64,000 nucleotides of DNA from Anaspis maculata (GCA_949128115.1 OX421965.1:59204012-59268011), one strand, 5' to 3'. Shown: positions 46,001-58,200, counted from the first letter of the stretch. The notes: generated by a model not told the origin, from the letters alone. Numbers and translations: made by a program.

Positions 46001-48353
46001 AAATCGTCTGCGGCGCAGTTCTACTCGCTTTGCTCACGCTTTCAAAAATAAGTAATTTTTTCACCTTCATTTTTCAGGAAGTCTGTCCCGATTTTGATTA
46101 TTTAATTAGAACTGGCAACTCAAGTCGAGGAGGGGGAGGGGCCTTTTGCCATGAGTTTGCCCAGGCCCTCTTAAGGGTGACGCCCCAAAATGTTTTTTTT
46201 ATTCTTACGGTTTCATTGTTATCAGTGCTTCGAGAGAAAAACTGTCAAGAAAACGAGAATCTGAAATTGGATTGTCTGGTCGAATAGCTATTTTTGTTTT
46301 TTGTTGCTAAAAATTTTCCGAAAAAATTTCCACATTTTTTGGAAAAATACTATAAAAAATAGCCAATGGACTGGCCAATTCAATTTTAGAAATATCTGTT
46401 CTTTTCTTTTTGCATTTGGAGCATTGGCAGAGCCAAAACCGCAGAAGAAAAATTCTATCTTTATCTCTTCCTCACTCATGGTATGTCACGGTCTCTCCTT
46501 CACTGTGAATCGTCACCCTTAAGGAGCCCAGCACGCGCCTTCTTGGTAAATACTATGGTGGTCAAAAAATTGTCAAACCAGCGATTCACCAAACATGAAT
46601 GACAGGTTGATATTTAAGTAGTTCGAAAGTGAAAAATCTGCATGATTTCAACTTTGTGAATCTGTAGTAGTACATAGGACCTTCATTTCAAATAAACAAA
46701 CTTACCAAAGCACTCGAAAGTTATAGGCATTCGGTGTTCTTATCCTGTTTTATACTCTATTTTGACAACGCTTGTCATTCATCTTTGGTGAATGGATTAG
46801 GTATGTCAGGAAGTTACTCGCTAAAGTACCAAAAAAAATTGATACTCTTTTATCAACTTGAAGTAGGTACACCTACCGTCCGACAATTCTTTCATTCAAC
46901 ATAATATCTGATTCCTCGTCTGATTCACTGCAGACACGTGAGCAAAATTTTATGCCATGGTCATTTTTTTATGAAACCAATAATCCGTTAACTCATCCAA
47001 TCTATAAAGCGTTATATTCTTCGTTGCATCTGATTGCATTTGAAATATCAAACATAATATAATGGCATAAAATCTTGCTTACTAGTGTCCATATTACATT
47101 TATGTATATGTATTGTAAATAGAATACATACATCGAACGTCAATACCGACCGGTATGAGTAAATCATGAATGACATAGAGACCTTACATAGTTACTACAG
47201 CAGAAGTTCCTAGAGGTAGAGGCTCTTTGACGACGCAGTATGGTTCGATGTAATCAAAATGAATCGGCGATTTTACAGTGTCCACGAAACTGTTGCTCAT
47301 CAACTGTAAAGTCATGGCACTGCAAGCTGCAGGGAGGCAAACTCCAATCGATCTTCTCAAATTCAATAAAAAATTATCTTCTTCCATTTCCGTCTTCTCG
47401 CCCTGCAACAACAAATATGAGCAAAAGATGTCGACAGCTTAGACCAGAAAACCATTCACGATTAGACTCGTCAAAGCATTTTTGATATCTTTTCCGTTAA
47501 TTTCATGTGGCCTGAGAATAACAGTGCAGTATTGTCCTTTTATCCTGGAATCCTTGTAAGAAGCATCCACTTTTACGCACTCGTCCATATCTCCAACGTG
47601 CATCAGGTTTCCATGTAAAAGTCCAGTTTGTGGTTTAGCCATAGCATCGACCACTTGAAAACACATTGAATACTTCAGAAAGAACCAGAAGAAATGAATT
47701 TTGAAGACGCAATAAGTAGTTGTGATGCGAGTAGAATGGATATTATGTGAGCTCCAACCTTGATATGTAACCTACGATACAGGAGATCAATGAGGATCAA
47801 TGAAGAAATAATCATGAACATTATGGAGAAGAAGATAGGAGAAGAAAGATGATCTATGTTTTGGTTGGTATTTATTTACTTATTACTTATTATTATTTAC
47901 TATTTATTTCTTACAAGAAAAAAAAGAAGAAGCTTGTTCGAGGGAAAGGCCCTCACTTATCCCTCTCACTTGATTTACTGGTTTAAAAAATAAGTGGTCC
48001 TAGAGATGAGCGCAGAGGTACTGTACTCCTCCGTTGTCCGTAAGAATAATGATAAAAATAGTAAATAAAAAAGCTAGGTACATACTTTTCAGAGCCCATG
48101 CTTGTTTTTCTACGAGCGCTTCTCCGATTTTAGAAAACTGTCTGGTGCACTCGTTGTCGGGTAATTTGGATATAAACTGGGTAATATTGGAAAACGGTGG
48201 TGTTTGTGATAAGAGCGCAAGAACTGACGGTACCAAAACACTTTCTTGCTGATTGACAAGCAGCAAGTTGATCAAATTTGAACTCAAGTCTTGCTGTCCT
48301 TGTGCAAAAAACAGCAGAGAACTCAAAATTGAAAAAAATATTTTTGGTTTCAT
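37094..48353 (-). CDS. Nose-resistant-to-fluoxetine (NRF-6) type membrane acyltransferase, 11 coding exons
   Basis: Minus-strand exons are 48086-48353, 47460-47653, 47188-47402, 44984-45063, 44734-44927, 44419-44579, 40787-40955, 40504-40688, 40276-40405, 39269-39595 and 37094-37225. They sum to 2055 nt, 684 aa, with all phases agreeing. Residues 1-20 are a signal peptide (MKPKIFFSILSSLLFFAQG). Residues 20-225 form the extracellular NRF domain with paired cysteines (KPQTGLLHGNLMHVGDMDEC, QYCTVIL, GVCLPAACS). A first membrane helix follows (TIFTGFAIVIVLSTLYD). The acyltransferase-3 region starts at LNGIRVISAMWVILGHR (His about 299), then VDSFFVVSGLL, RLTPSLAMVVLLYTTL, LAVDTQLHLLAPLF and further helices to EIPVSNILFALQK. 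The family is known from nematode gut lipid/fluoxetine-response genes and is expanded in insects. The acyl substrate is unknown. Introns hold foldbacks, a hAT element and a tandem array. Confidence 0.94.
37316..37506. mobile_element. MITE, 191 bp, TIR ttcgcgatttaaattaattt
   Basis: The arms of about 42 bp pair almost perfectly, through tttcccgccacaaaatggctgcc and its complement. It lies in the last NRF-6-like intron. Confidence 0.9.
37733..37898. mobile_element. Foldback MITE, 166 bp
   Basis: The arms agtgcttggattttctcgat and tctgggaaaatctcgagcac pair with mismatches. The inner part (gctggttgt / acaaccagc) is also inverted. Confidence 0.65.
38063..38911. mobile_element. CAGGGTG-type foldback E8 (849 bp)
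   Basis: The ends cagggtgcttcggtgacctt and aaggtcactgaaacaccctg are flanked by TA. It lies in an intron of the NRF-6-like gene. Confidence 0.88.
39767..39860. repeat. Small palindrome, 94 bp
   Basis: ccagtttataggtacaattt is mirrored by aaattgtacctataactgg. It lies within an intron. Confidence 0.75.
41954..42056. repeat. (gtcc)n microsatellite with repeat-family flank
   Basis: About fourteen gtcc units follow gcgcattttccat...gcaaccgctttg. The same flank type precedes the (ggac)n tracts (inverted) at 11.57 and 13.44 kb and the pair at 60 kb. Confidence 0.85.
42340..43560 (+). repeat. Tandem array of about 265-280 bp units
   Basis: The block gaagacatagcgatct(a/g)attctttc recurs near 42378, 42650, 42910, 43180 and 43440. 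Each is followed by gataggc/gaataggctacttttgat, a cgccgcctcc pyrimidine-rich part, tgcaactttca and catttagaaactc. About 4.5 units are present, in an intron of the NRF-6-like gene. Confidence 0.88.
45253..46541. mobile_element. hAT-like element remnant, TIR ggcgcgtgctgg
   Basis: The left end caggcgcgtgctggcccgcc is followed by ggcagccgggca, a terminal sequence typical of hAT families with long GC-rich ends. The right end is ccagcacgcgcc near 46536. Target duplications are not clean. It contains a second nested MITE and lies in the third intron of the NRF-6-like gene. Confidence 0.65.
46170..46523. mobile_element. Nested MITE, TIR cttaagggtgacg
   Basis: The ends cttaagggtgacg and cgtcacccttaag are perfectly inverted, 354 bp apart, inside the hAT-like element. 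It has no coding capacity. Confidence 0.75.
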
Positions 48354-49044
48354 TTTTTACGATGTCCTTCTTTTGCCAAACCACTAAACTACACACGAGA
48401 CCGCGTTACCGAAATTTAGGAACAAATAGAGCGTTTTGTTCATTATCATTTAGTTAAATAGAATTAGAGATTTGCATGGTCAGGTTCGTGTAATTTAGCT
48501 TTAGGGGTTACCCATATGAAAAAGAGATAATGAATTTGTTTTTAGCGTATTTTCAAGAAATGTTAATGCGTACGTCAGTGCTATCTCTGAGTTTCAAGAC
48601 CTAGTTTTAAATACCTCACCTGCCTACTTACTTAGGTACCAAAAGTAGGTAGTTCCATTGTGTTCAATTCCGCAGTAGGTATAACAATGATAAGGATCAA
48701 TAATAATCCTAATTTAGACAACTGAAGTTGTAAACCAAAACCCAAGCCTACGGATTTCGCATTTGGGTTCTTTTATAATTATTGAGTCGATCATTTTAAA
48801 ACACACACTGTTTATTGCTACGTATACTACTATAAAATACACGTTAACAATTACTTGCGCTTGGATATATCGCTCCACCTTCTCGCTCTTATAGCTCTGA
48901 GTTTAATACTGGTCCATCAGTGGACGCATCGGTGTTTAAATACCTGCGACTGTTGCTCTGGAATCTTCCACCGGTTTTCTGACGAATTCCATATTGATCG
49001 CTGCATATGGTTTTGAGGCGACTCGGGAACAATCCCACAATTTT
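48354..49044. other. Upstream region of the NRF-6-like gene
   Basis: No TATA box is obvious. It has several tagg/tacc runs near 48620-48660. No repeat family was recognised. Confidence 0.4.
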
Positions 49045-49300
49045 CGCATGCATTACCGCATGCTCTGGACCGACGACACCTCCGCCAATTGGCAAGATGT
49101 GTCTTACTCGGCTATTGGAATCTCCCATGTTATTTAAATCGCCTAACCATCACGTATGTTCTCGAATGTCCGGAACTTCGACTTGTAGCACTGCGATCCG
49201 ATGCGAACAGTCTAAAAAGATCAGGTGTTCTCTAGAATGGATGAGAGTCTTGCCGCTCGTAACAGTATTACTGGCAGGAGCTCTTGTCTTTTCAAAGCAC
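49045..49300 (+). repeat. Diverged dispersed repeat, possible non-LTR remnant (copy 2)
   Basis: It is related to 15606-15840. One frame reads RLTITYVLECPELRLVALRS, resembling the HIL-x-CP zinc-knuckle-like end of non-LTR ORF2 proteins. The surrounding frames are broken, so the assignment is tentative. Confidence 0.4.
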
Positions 49301-49630
49301 TCTGTTACTCATTACATCGCTAAATGAAGTAAAAATAGATCGTGTACCTAATTCAAATCTTTTTCGTCAAGTGGACATATTTTTTTCATCCATCACATGA
49401 AACGGACTCAAAATTTATCATTTGATAAAATACATGATCTGGACAAGGATCTGGATAATAGGGTCGAAGTTGTAGGTTGTTACTTGGTAGAATCAACTGC
49501 GCATGCTTAGTTCATTTTGTGTTGATTGTTTACGGAAGTTGCGCGGTTTTGTGATTTTTTTTGCAAAACCCAATTCGACGGGTTATTCTGGGACACTCTT
49601 GCTTCAGTCGAGTATACACACCCAAATGGT

Positions 49631-51065
49631 CTATAGTGGGAGCGGTACGCATGGGCGTACTTTATACCAAAACAAGCGATTTGACCCGCAGCACTCGATA
49701 TTTCGTCCCTTAGGGGGCCAATGGGGGCCCCCCAAATTTTCAAGATGCAAGAACTTTCACAAAATGATCATTGAGTATCGTCATGTTTGTCATAAGTGAA
49801 GCTTACGGGTCTATTGAAAATGTTTTCATCAAATGTCGTCGTGTCCGATTCATTCTTCACATTTGAAAAAAAAAATCTTTCGCAGAGGTCAAAAAAACTG
49901 TTTTTATTTTTTCTGCTGTGCAAGGAAATGATAAATTCATATGTTTTGTTGCGTTCACAACTAAATCGCGTTCCGTAAGCTCAAATATGGAGACAATTTT
50001 TTCGCAATATCATTTTCCCAAGAAGAGGTGACCTCTTCAGTACACTTTTTTCAACGGCATTTTTTTCAATGTTCCTAGTGGATAAGACTGTCAATTTTCG
50101 CTGATATGAGAAGCTTGAACTCTTTTCTTAGTAATTTCCATGCAACATGGCTTCAAAACATACAAGAGAGCCCTAAAACTTTTTTTTCTGCTGGGCCGTC
50201 AAATTTTTGGCATGTTGATTTTGTAGTAGGGGAGACGCGCAAATAAATAAGATCTAGTCTAGGCGAATAAGTTCTACCGGAAAATATACTTTCTTACACC
50301 TAACGACTCTGCGTTTTGTTGTACTGCAATAAAACACGGCATGGAAGAATATTTTCTGTTAAAACCAAATCGCCTGTGCCTGCAGCCTGGATTGAATACT
50401 GGTCCGCGTCTCTCCTACTATAAAATCAAAATATCGTAAGTTGGACGGCCCAGCAGAATTTTTTTTTTTTGGGCTCCCTTGGGCGTTTTAGAGTCATGTT
50501 GCTTCGCAACCACCAGGAAAAGAGTTCGAGGTCTCCATTCCTGCAAAAATTACGAGTGATATCCAGTGGGGACATAGGAAGAAATGCTCTTGGAAAAGAA
50601 GTACTGAAGAGGTCACCACTTCTTTGAAAAATACCATTACAAGAAAAATTTCTTTACAATCAGGTTTAGGGAATGCGATTTAGTTGAGAACGCAACAGAA
50701 CATATGAATTTATCGTCTCCTTGCATAAAAGAAAAAATAAAAACAGTTTTTTTGACCTCTGCCAAAGAATTTTTTTTTCAAGTGTGAAGAATGAATCGGA
50801 CACAACGACAATTGATGAAAATATTTTCAATAGACCCGTAAGCTTCACTTATGACATACATGACGATACTCAATGATCGTCATGTGAAAGTTCTTGCATC
50901 TTGAAAATTTGGAGGGCCCCCATTGGCCCCCTAAGGGACAAAATATCGAGTGCTGCGGGTCAAATCGCTTGTCTTGGTATAAAGTATGCCCATACTAAAT
51001 CTCGTTACTGCACTCCAAAATGCAGTATCGATGTGTTTTTAGGTGTGTACCGCTTGCACTACTAG
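49631..51065. mobile_element. Long foldback, 1.4 kb
   Basis: The arms of about 400 bp match, for example aagcgatttgacccgcagca against tgctgcgggtcaaatcgctt, and ctgctgggccgtc against gacggcccagcag near the centre. Two nearly identical 60-codon frames (49796 plus, 50848 minus) are the same arm read twice, not genes. Confidence 0.88.
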
Positions 51066-51217
51066 AGATCAACCCAAAATTTGGTCTCGATCAAAATGAC
51101 AATTTCTCGAGAAAACATTGACCGATTTTGGAAATTTCTGTGATGTTCGATGAAGTAATCCTTAGACTACAAAATATCACCTTAGGTCACCCGATTGTTG
51201 CCCCTTTGTACGATGTA

Positions 51218-52060
51218 CAGGGTGACAATGAAAGGAACGCAAAAATGAACTGACTTCACCAAGGCCCCTTTTTGAGAAAACAAGGCGCAGAATTTTCTAG
51301 GTGACATTTTCGGAAAGCGTACACCAATATCCCGAAATGGCGTTGGACTTTTGATCGTATTTTGTTTTTCCAAAGAGTTATTGATTTTTTGTGATTTTTG
51401 CATTTTTTGGTGCAGACTCTGCCAGCGCCAGAGGTCTTGGTCCTGCTAACCCTTGAAATTTGACAGGAACGTACACAATAGCTCTGTCAAATATATCATG
51501 GAACAATCCATCTTTCCCATGACAGCTTCACGCATACCTGTGAGCGTAGACTAGCGGTCTGTAGTATAGCTCTTTGTATTAGCGGGAGTCTGCGTTCACA
51601 GGTATGCGCGTAAGTGATCTATCTTTATGGGAAAGGTGGATTAGATCCCATCGACCCTCAGAAGTGGTAAAGACCTGCACCTGTTTTGGGACTATGACAT
51701 AAATCAAGCATGCTGCGACATTGCATTACATACCTATGTTAAATATTCCGGGATGGTTCAAGCTGAACCAGTGGCAAGTTTCCGTTGCATTACGATTGTT
51801 ATAGTAACCAGTTTTTCCCACCACACCACCACACCCACCCAGATGCTTCTTTAAAGCCTAATCTCGGTCCATTTATATCACAAAAAAATCAATAACTCTT
51901 TGAAAAAACAAAATACGATCAATAAAAATCTAAAACCGTTTCGGGATATTGATTTACGCTTTCCAAAAATGCTGCCTTGAAAATTCTGCGACTGGTTTTC
52001 TCAAAACGCGGGACCTTGCTGAAGTCAAGTCATTTTTGCGCATCTTCCATTGTCACCCTG
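51218..52060. mobile_element. CAGGGTG-type foldback E9
   Basis: The ends are cagggtgacaatgaaaggaa and ttccattgtcaccctg. TA is on the left; the right flank is mutated (aa). It is a longer relative of E1, with an extra hairpin insertion. Confidence 0.85.
51509..51650. repeat. Hairpin insertion inside E9
   Basis: ccatctttcccatgac...cgcatacctgtgagcgtagact is mirrored by agtctgcgttcacaggtatgcg...tatgggaaaggtgg. Confidence 0.7.
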
Positions 52061-52224
52061 AATATCATCGACAAGGTCAACAACAGGGTGACCTAAGGTC
52101 GCACCTTTGTAGTCAAAAGATACCTAACTCTATCGAGCACCACAAAAATTTCCAAACTTTTAGGCAATTGTATTTTCTCCAGAAATTGTCATTTTAGCCG
52201 AAACAAAATTTCGGGGTGATCCCT

Positions 52225-52559
52225 GGTCCCTGAACTATTTGGGTGTGTTTATTTTTTAAAAATATGAATTTCTTTTTTGATTGAAAAAAAAACTGTTTTT
52301 GTGGTTGTTCATGAACAACAAATGTAGCTATGGAATATAGCACCAAAGTCGATTCTACTCCTTCCAAGTATAAACAATAAGAAGAACATATTTTCTAAAA
52401 ATTGCATGCCCAAACCATCCCCGCTCCGCTGGCCGCTGGCCAGTGTGTGGTGACTCGTATAGATAGATAGACACCGGTGGGTACCTCAATCTGTGAAAAA
52501 ATTTCAGTTGTCAATTTCGCAGTCAATTCAAGTGAACAAATGTTGCGCAATACTATCTA
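52225..52559. other. Intergenic, nothing identified
   Basis: It is AT-rich with no repeat ends or coding motif recognised. Confidence 0.4.
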
Positions 52560-52779
52560 AAATAGGTCGTCACAGTAATGAAATGCCGCCGATGAGTACA
52601 TTTAAGCCAAGTTTTCCTCCGGAGAGAAGATTTGATCAAGCCATGCATTATTCCTTGCCATTCATCTTCAAGAAGATGTGCCCTGCGCACCAGCAAACTG
52701 GGCCTGTGCTACCTGTAACGTCAGCCTGTGCTTCAGTGACAAGAAAAACTGTTTTTCCAAGTACCATGGCAAAAATTAG
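52560..52779 (+). pseudogene. piggyBac-type transposase C-terminal remnant
   Basis: The last 25 codons read WACATCNVSLCFSDKKNC then FSKYHGKN and stop at 52777-52779. This is the Cys-rich end of piggyBac transposases. Just upstream SSSRRCALRTSK lies in another frame, so there is at least one frameshift. The DDE core is absent, and no piggyBac TTAA-flanked ends were located. Confidence 0.72.
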
Positions 52780-53100
52780 ACATTTGTTTGTATTGTTCGT
52801 ATTACACAATTTTCTTAGTAATTTCTTTAACAAATGTTTGACGAAGTCTTTTAGAATCTCACCCATATACACTTGTTGCGCAGTGGTAAAGTTTAACCAG
52901 CTCAAAACAGTAGGTACCTATTTTTTTATTGATATCCTATCATTTCTTATATTTAGTTCAGCCTCCAAAGTCAAATTTCAAAAGAAAAAAACAAATTGAA
53001 AATAAAATTAAATTATACCCTGAAAGGGTTAAAAACTCAAACACTTAGTGAAGCACATTAGACAACAGAACAGACCAAACAAGAATTATTAGCGTTCTTT
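52780..53100. other. Intergenic, nothing identified
   Basis: AT-rich tail after the piggyBac remnant. No features recognised. Confidence 0.4.
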
Positions 53101-53179
53101 AATGGCTGCCAACGATGCCGCTTGTAACACCTACAATTATCCTTTTGGTCAGCTACGAGGGTGGATCACTATGATCGGG

Positions 53180-54100
53180 GGTGTCCCGCTGCTCAGAAGG
53201 CTGGAGGGGTGGGTATCGTTCGAAGTTGAAGTTCAAGGGGGCGCCACACTCTTAGTTACACCCGTCGATCGGTCAAGAGTGAGACCTGTGACCGAACCTC
53301 GCACCCTACCGACCAAATTCAGGATTTAAAACTTACTCGATTAGAAGAATACTCACTATTTCGGGGTTGCAAAGGGGTTGTTCAATAAAACTTGAGTTCC
53401 CAATTATGGATTTATTCCCGCAGATATTTCAGACCGGCACAGTAAATAAAGAAAAATAACAGTTTGTAATTCGAGGGAAATTTGATAAGTGTAAGTCGAA
53501 GTTACGTAATTATTTATACACAAGTGATGTTTATTTGAATAATTTAAAAAAAGGCACACTAATTGTCAATCCTAATACACAAGGGAGAAGGGTACTCTTT
53601 TATTCTATCTTAACGTAGTTACCTACTTCCAAAACTGAAGTCAAAAATGTTTACCTTGCAAACTAACTGAACCCCGTGACGTCACGTTCTTCACCTGAAA
53701 TTTGCGCAATGACTACTCTTGAGTCACAAACTCATATGGACTAGCGAAGATAAAAGAGGTACCTGACCCTAACGTAGGCAAGTGATAATTAAATATTATT
53801 ATTAATAGAACGACAAATTAAATGAGATTTTCACTACGAAAGCACTGTAACTACACGACGAGTATTAATTACTTAATGATTATCCAAATTAAATCGGTGA
53901 AATACACAATAAAAACAATAAATTTTAGCATGAGGTACTCAACACTTCTTGCTGGTTATCCAAGCTGCAGATTTCTCGCACGAGAAAACACGGCGTTAAC
54001 GTCACGAATTGACACGTGGTGTTGATGTTGACTTGACCCTCGGAAAAAAACACATGGTGGTGAGTTGCTGACGTCACCGGTCACTCAACTTCCACAGGAA
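53180..54100 (-). mobile_element. Possible LTR fragment with primer-binding-like site
   Basis: On the minus strand an aataaa signal (about 53410-53440) is followed by about 150 bp and then tgtggcgcccccttgaac (about 53237-53255). This resembles an LTR end followed by a tggcgcc-type tRNA primer site. No gag or pol is seen and the outer boundary is not defined. Confidence 0.25.
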
Positions 54101-54309
54101 GGACGATTTATCCCAGTCGGATGAAGAAATAGACAAAGCGGATGAGGTAGAATGGCGTGAATCACATAAATGGGAGCCTCGGAGGTGGTGTGAAAATCGG
54201 CTCACACGACGCACTTTTCTTCAGGAAAATCGGGAGGTAAAACACCCACTCTGGAGACTGTAGGTAATAAAAGAAATTGTAGGTGGCGAAGAAAATAGTG
54301 GACGCAAAA

Positions 54310-54579
54310 TAGCTTACCAGAAGAGCCTGTAATTTTGCTTTCAATTTTCGATTTCGAAGATAACGAGAAGCGGTAGCTACAAGATGGAAAACGTCGGTGC
54401 TCGAGCGTAAAAATCCGCAATACTTGCGTAGAAAATCGGACCTTTTGCCAGGTACCGTTCCAATAATGAAATTTCGTAGCCGTGGAATCCCAGAAGACCT
54501 CTCTGGTAGGATAATAACAAATCCTTTTGGCTTCAGAAATTTTCAACGCTCTCGGCACAACTTTAAAACTAGCTTCCAC
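54310..54579 (-). CDS. Unassigned possible first exon (doubtful)
   Basis: A minus-strand frame from ATG at 54579 runs about 88 codons (MEASFKVVPRALKISEAKRI at the start) to a gtaagc donor near 54312. It continues open past the donor to 54202. The composition looks coding-like, but no family motif or second exon was found. It may be transposon-derived or chance. Confidence 0.2.
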
Positions 54580-54660
54580 TATCTAACTTTTTTTTGAGCT
54601 CGCCGAAATTCACTATGAAGTGGCGCGATAAGGCCGGTTCTCTCCTTTTTGTCCTATCTA

Positions 54661-55708
54661 AACTGCGCAACAAATATGTTGTCGCAAGGGAAAAATTGGT
54701 CCGACTTTGGACCACAATAACTTTTGAATGACACAAACCATTTCGATTTTGTTGTCACGGTTAGTGAGATCAGTCTTTCCGTTATTCACCTTCAGGAGGT
54801 GAAGATCGGGAAGCTTTATGTAAAATAATTACAGGGTGAAATGTAAAACAGTGCAAAATTTTATCAAATTAAACGGACTCCCATTTCCAGGGAAATTTTT
54901 TTCCACAAATGCAAATGAAAGGATCATGAAGCGTGATATGTTGGCTTGCGCCCAGTTCTGGAATTTTTGGAATCGGAACTCTGGTTCTGACTTTAAGATT
55001 TTTTTTTCTCTTGGAGGATGCTGATTAATCCTATCGCTACAAGAAAGACTATGTTAGCCTGGGAGCCTGTCATCATCAAAAACTAAAATTGACCATCAGC
55101 ATCAAGTTCAGGAGGTCAAAATCACAAAGAAAGTTTGTTTCGGTTGTGAAAATCTGATCAAATTCAGTTTTTAAGAAAAACAGCTGTGTCGCCCATTTTG
55201 AATGGGCCCCTTTTTTGGAGCCTTGATCAAGGTATTTCAGATGGTCTGCGAGTTAAGTTGCTAAGAACCATTTAAGCAACAATATTCGTGAATTGCAATC
55301 TCCCATCATCAGAGTAACATAGTCTTCTTTGTACCGATAGGACAAATCAGCATCTTTCAAGAGAAAAAAATCATAAAGTCAGAACCAAACTTCCGATTGC
55401 AAAAATTTTGAAACTGAGCGCAAGCTAAAACATAACGGTTTATAATCCCCTCATTTGCATTCAAGAAAAAAAATTATTCTGAAAATGGGGGTCCGTTTAA
55501 TTTGCTTCAGTTTTGTACTGTTTTACATTTCACCCTGTAGATATTTTATATGGAGCTTCCAGATCTTCACCTCCTGAAAGTGAATAACGGAAAGACTGAT
55601 CTCACTAACCGTCAAAACAGAATCAAAATGGTTTTTGTCATTCAAAAGTTATTGGGGTCCAAACTCGGACCAATTTTTCCCTCGCGACAACATATTTGTT
55701 GCGCAGTT
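54661..55708. mobile_element. CTGCGCAAC-type foldback, copy B (1048 bp)
   Basis: The ends aactgcgcaacaaatatgtt and aacatatttgttgcgcagtt are flanked by TA (54659-54660 and 55709-55710). It is a clean palindrome without E4 or the THAP core seen in copy A. It serves as the empty-site reference. Confidence 0.9.
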
Positions 55709-56230
55709 TATTTATTTCAAGTTCCTGGTGCGAAAATTGAACGTTACACGCTGCCATAGAACAATAACTGCGCTGCCATGCCGGGCCGGGTCGTGCCATT
55801 TCCTTGCGCATGCGAACGAGGAGCTAACGAAAACGTGACATTTTCGTGACACTTTCGCATAATTGTGAAAAGTTCACTTTTTGGGCATATTGAAATGTAG
55901 GAACAAATGTCGACGTTTTATCCCTATCGGTTACCATGATTTAAACGTGACATTTATCGTGACATATTAGTACTGGGGTTGTTTTGAGCTGGAACTGAAT
56001 CACTGAATCGACATATCTAACAGATGGATCTGATTAAAATGACGAAATTTCGTCAGATGATCGTAGACCAAAAATTATCGTGACGACTGTTACTTGGGAT
56101 GTCTTCGGGTCCCCTTTATGAAACGGTCACCGTTTTTAACATTACGCTGACAAATCTAGAGTTTAGCACTATTATTTTCTTGACAAAGCGGCAATCGAAG
56201 TGGCAGTTGTTCATTAAATTATGTGCATAA
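55709..56230. other. Intergenic, short direct repeats
   Basis: aacgtgacattttcgtgacac near 55831 and aaacgtgacatttatcgtgac near 55950 are related. No coding signal. Confidence 0.4.
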
Positions 56231-57231
56231 CAGGGTGTCCCGAAATTGATGCAACAAAATTTACAGGGAGGTAGAAAATTGAAAAATAAGGGTACTTCCT
56301 TAATAAAAATACCCTCGCAAACGTTATAGCGGAGATACAGGCCTTCAAAGTTGGTTTTTTGAATCAGTTTTTTTTTGCATAACTTTTGAACCGTTGAACC
56401 AATTTCATTCAAATTTGAACCAACGTTCACTGAAATAGGTCTCTATTGAAAAATAATAACGCATTTTATCAAACGTTTTTAGGGGCGAAGATAATATGGG
56501 GTACCTTCCCCCTTTTTTCCATATTTTTCACCTCCCTGAATAATTTTGGAAATGGTTTCAGTTTTCGAGTTCTACGTTCAATTTAGAAGAAAAGTTACTC
56601 TTGCAAAATTTTTACTAGACGCTTCATTTTTGAGATATTTGTGTTTGAAACTTTGGAAAACATCTCAAAATCGCCACTTTTCAGGGACATTTTTTTTTCT
56701 GAAAAGCTTCATGTTTTTTAGCAAAAATGGAAGTTTATCAACTTGAAACACTTAGAAAACTAATTTCAGTTGAGGAATCTTGAGTTTTCTTGAATTTAAT
56801 TTTTAGGGCCTTGAAAGTGGTGTTTTCGAGATGATCTCCGAAGTTTCAAACTCAAATATCTCAAAAACGGAGCCTTTTTTTCTCTAAATTGAACATAGAT
56901 TCCAAAAATTGTAACCATTTCCAAAAATATTTAAGGGTGTGAAAAAGAGGGGGAAATGGGGGAAGGTACGCCCTATTATCTTCGCCTCTGCAAATGTTTG
57001 ATGAAATGCGTTATCATTGTTCGATAGAGACCTATTTTAGTAAACTTTGGTTCAAATTTGAAAGAAATCGGCTTGACGGTTTAAAAGTAATGCAAAAAAA
57101 ACTTCTAAAAACCAACTTTGAATGCCTGTACCTCCGTTGTTACGTTTGCGAGAGAATTTTTATTGAGGAAGTCCCCTTATTTAATTGTCTACCTCCCTGT
57201 AAATTTTGTGGCATTAATTTCGGGACACCTG
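56231..57231. mobile_element. CAGGGTG-type foldback E10 (1001 bp)
   Basis: The ends cagggtgtcccgaaattgat and attaatttcgggacacctg are inverted. Its arms share 'cataacttttgaaccgtt' with E3 and E11. A 159-codon frame at 56994 runs out of the right arm and is not a gene. Confidence 0.88.
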
Positions 57232-58200
57232 TACAGAGTGGTCCAGGTTATAGTAGCAATAATTCAACATTCGATGGTCCATCGAAAACTAAGTCGACAT
57301 CGAGGGTCTACCTACCATATATCTACCCAGTACATCCGTGCCCAGTACCCATCTCTTTTGGACGCCATTTTTGTTCTCGCGACCTGTATCTTCTGGGATC
57401 ACATACTTTCTGGGATCCCCTAGTTTTGTATACCTACCGAGATCCCCACCTGTTTACCCCTCGTTTAGGATAAAGCCACAGTCTCTCTGGGTCACAGCAA
57501 GCCAATATGCCTTGTCAAAACCATCATCGGTGTCAGAATGTCACCGGTGGTAGGTGGTAGCCCTTTTAATTCTTCACTCGATTAGCACTTCAACTAATAA
57601 TAAGAATCCCAGCCATTTATTGGTAAATTCTGGATTGCTGTTTCGAGTCGGCCAGTCTCATGCCAATTCCAATATTTAATAAAGAAGTAATTTTATTTTT
57701 TGATGTGCCCGTATTGGCATTTTCTTCCGGACCATGCACCATGCACCGTCACAGGCACCGTCACAGACTCGTGTAGGTAGGTAGGTAGGTAGGTAGTAGG
57801 TACTAGATTTGTGTATGCGTCCTGGTATTGATGAACAAAATCTGCTATTTTAATCAAGTTTTAATCAAACATCAAAACATAAAACATCAAAGCCAAATGA
57901 AATTGAAAATTGGCTTGATGAACGCCCGCATGAACCAGTTCGTTCTGGGGGGAAATCGTTGATTCTGGGCCTCTGTCCGGTCCCCAGACGCGTTTAATGT
58001 GTTGCGTGTCTTCAGGCGAAATTTAATCAGTCTGATGGGCTTTTTATTCAATTTCAGTAGTGATTCACACAGCATTCACACTTCGTAGAATGCTCCGTTT
58101 TCAACAAAATGTTACATCACAAGTAGTATGAAGTGGAAACACTTCACCACAATCGACCGGAGTCTTCCTCTTCCGCATTACCCGTCCTCAAGTTCATAAT
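57232..58200. other. Intergenic, (gtag)n tract
   Basis: A gtag/tagg microsatellite lies at about 57773-57796. No gene was recognised. Confidence 0.5.

Larger units (their letters stand above)
51066..52224. repeat. Outer foldback surrounding E9
   Basis: The flanks pair in inverse order: caccttaggtcaccc (51179) against gggtgacctaaggt (52085). They are homologous to the flanks of E1. Confidence 0.75.

Noticed and set aside
52493..52999. 168-codon ORF as an intact gene
   Set aside because: It is the wrong frame across the piggyBac remnant; the Cys-rich motif is in another frame.
56994..57473. 159-codon ORF
   Set aside because: It starts in the right arm of foldback E10 and runs out into flanking DNA; no motif, no splice context.
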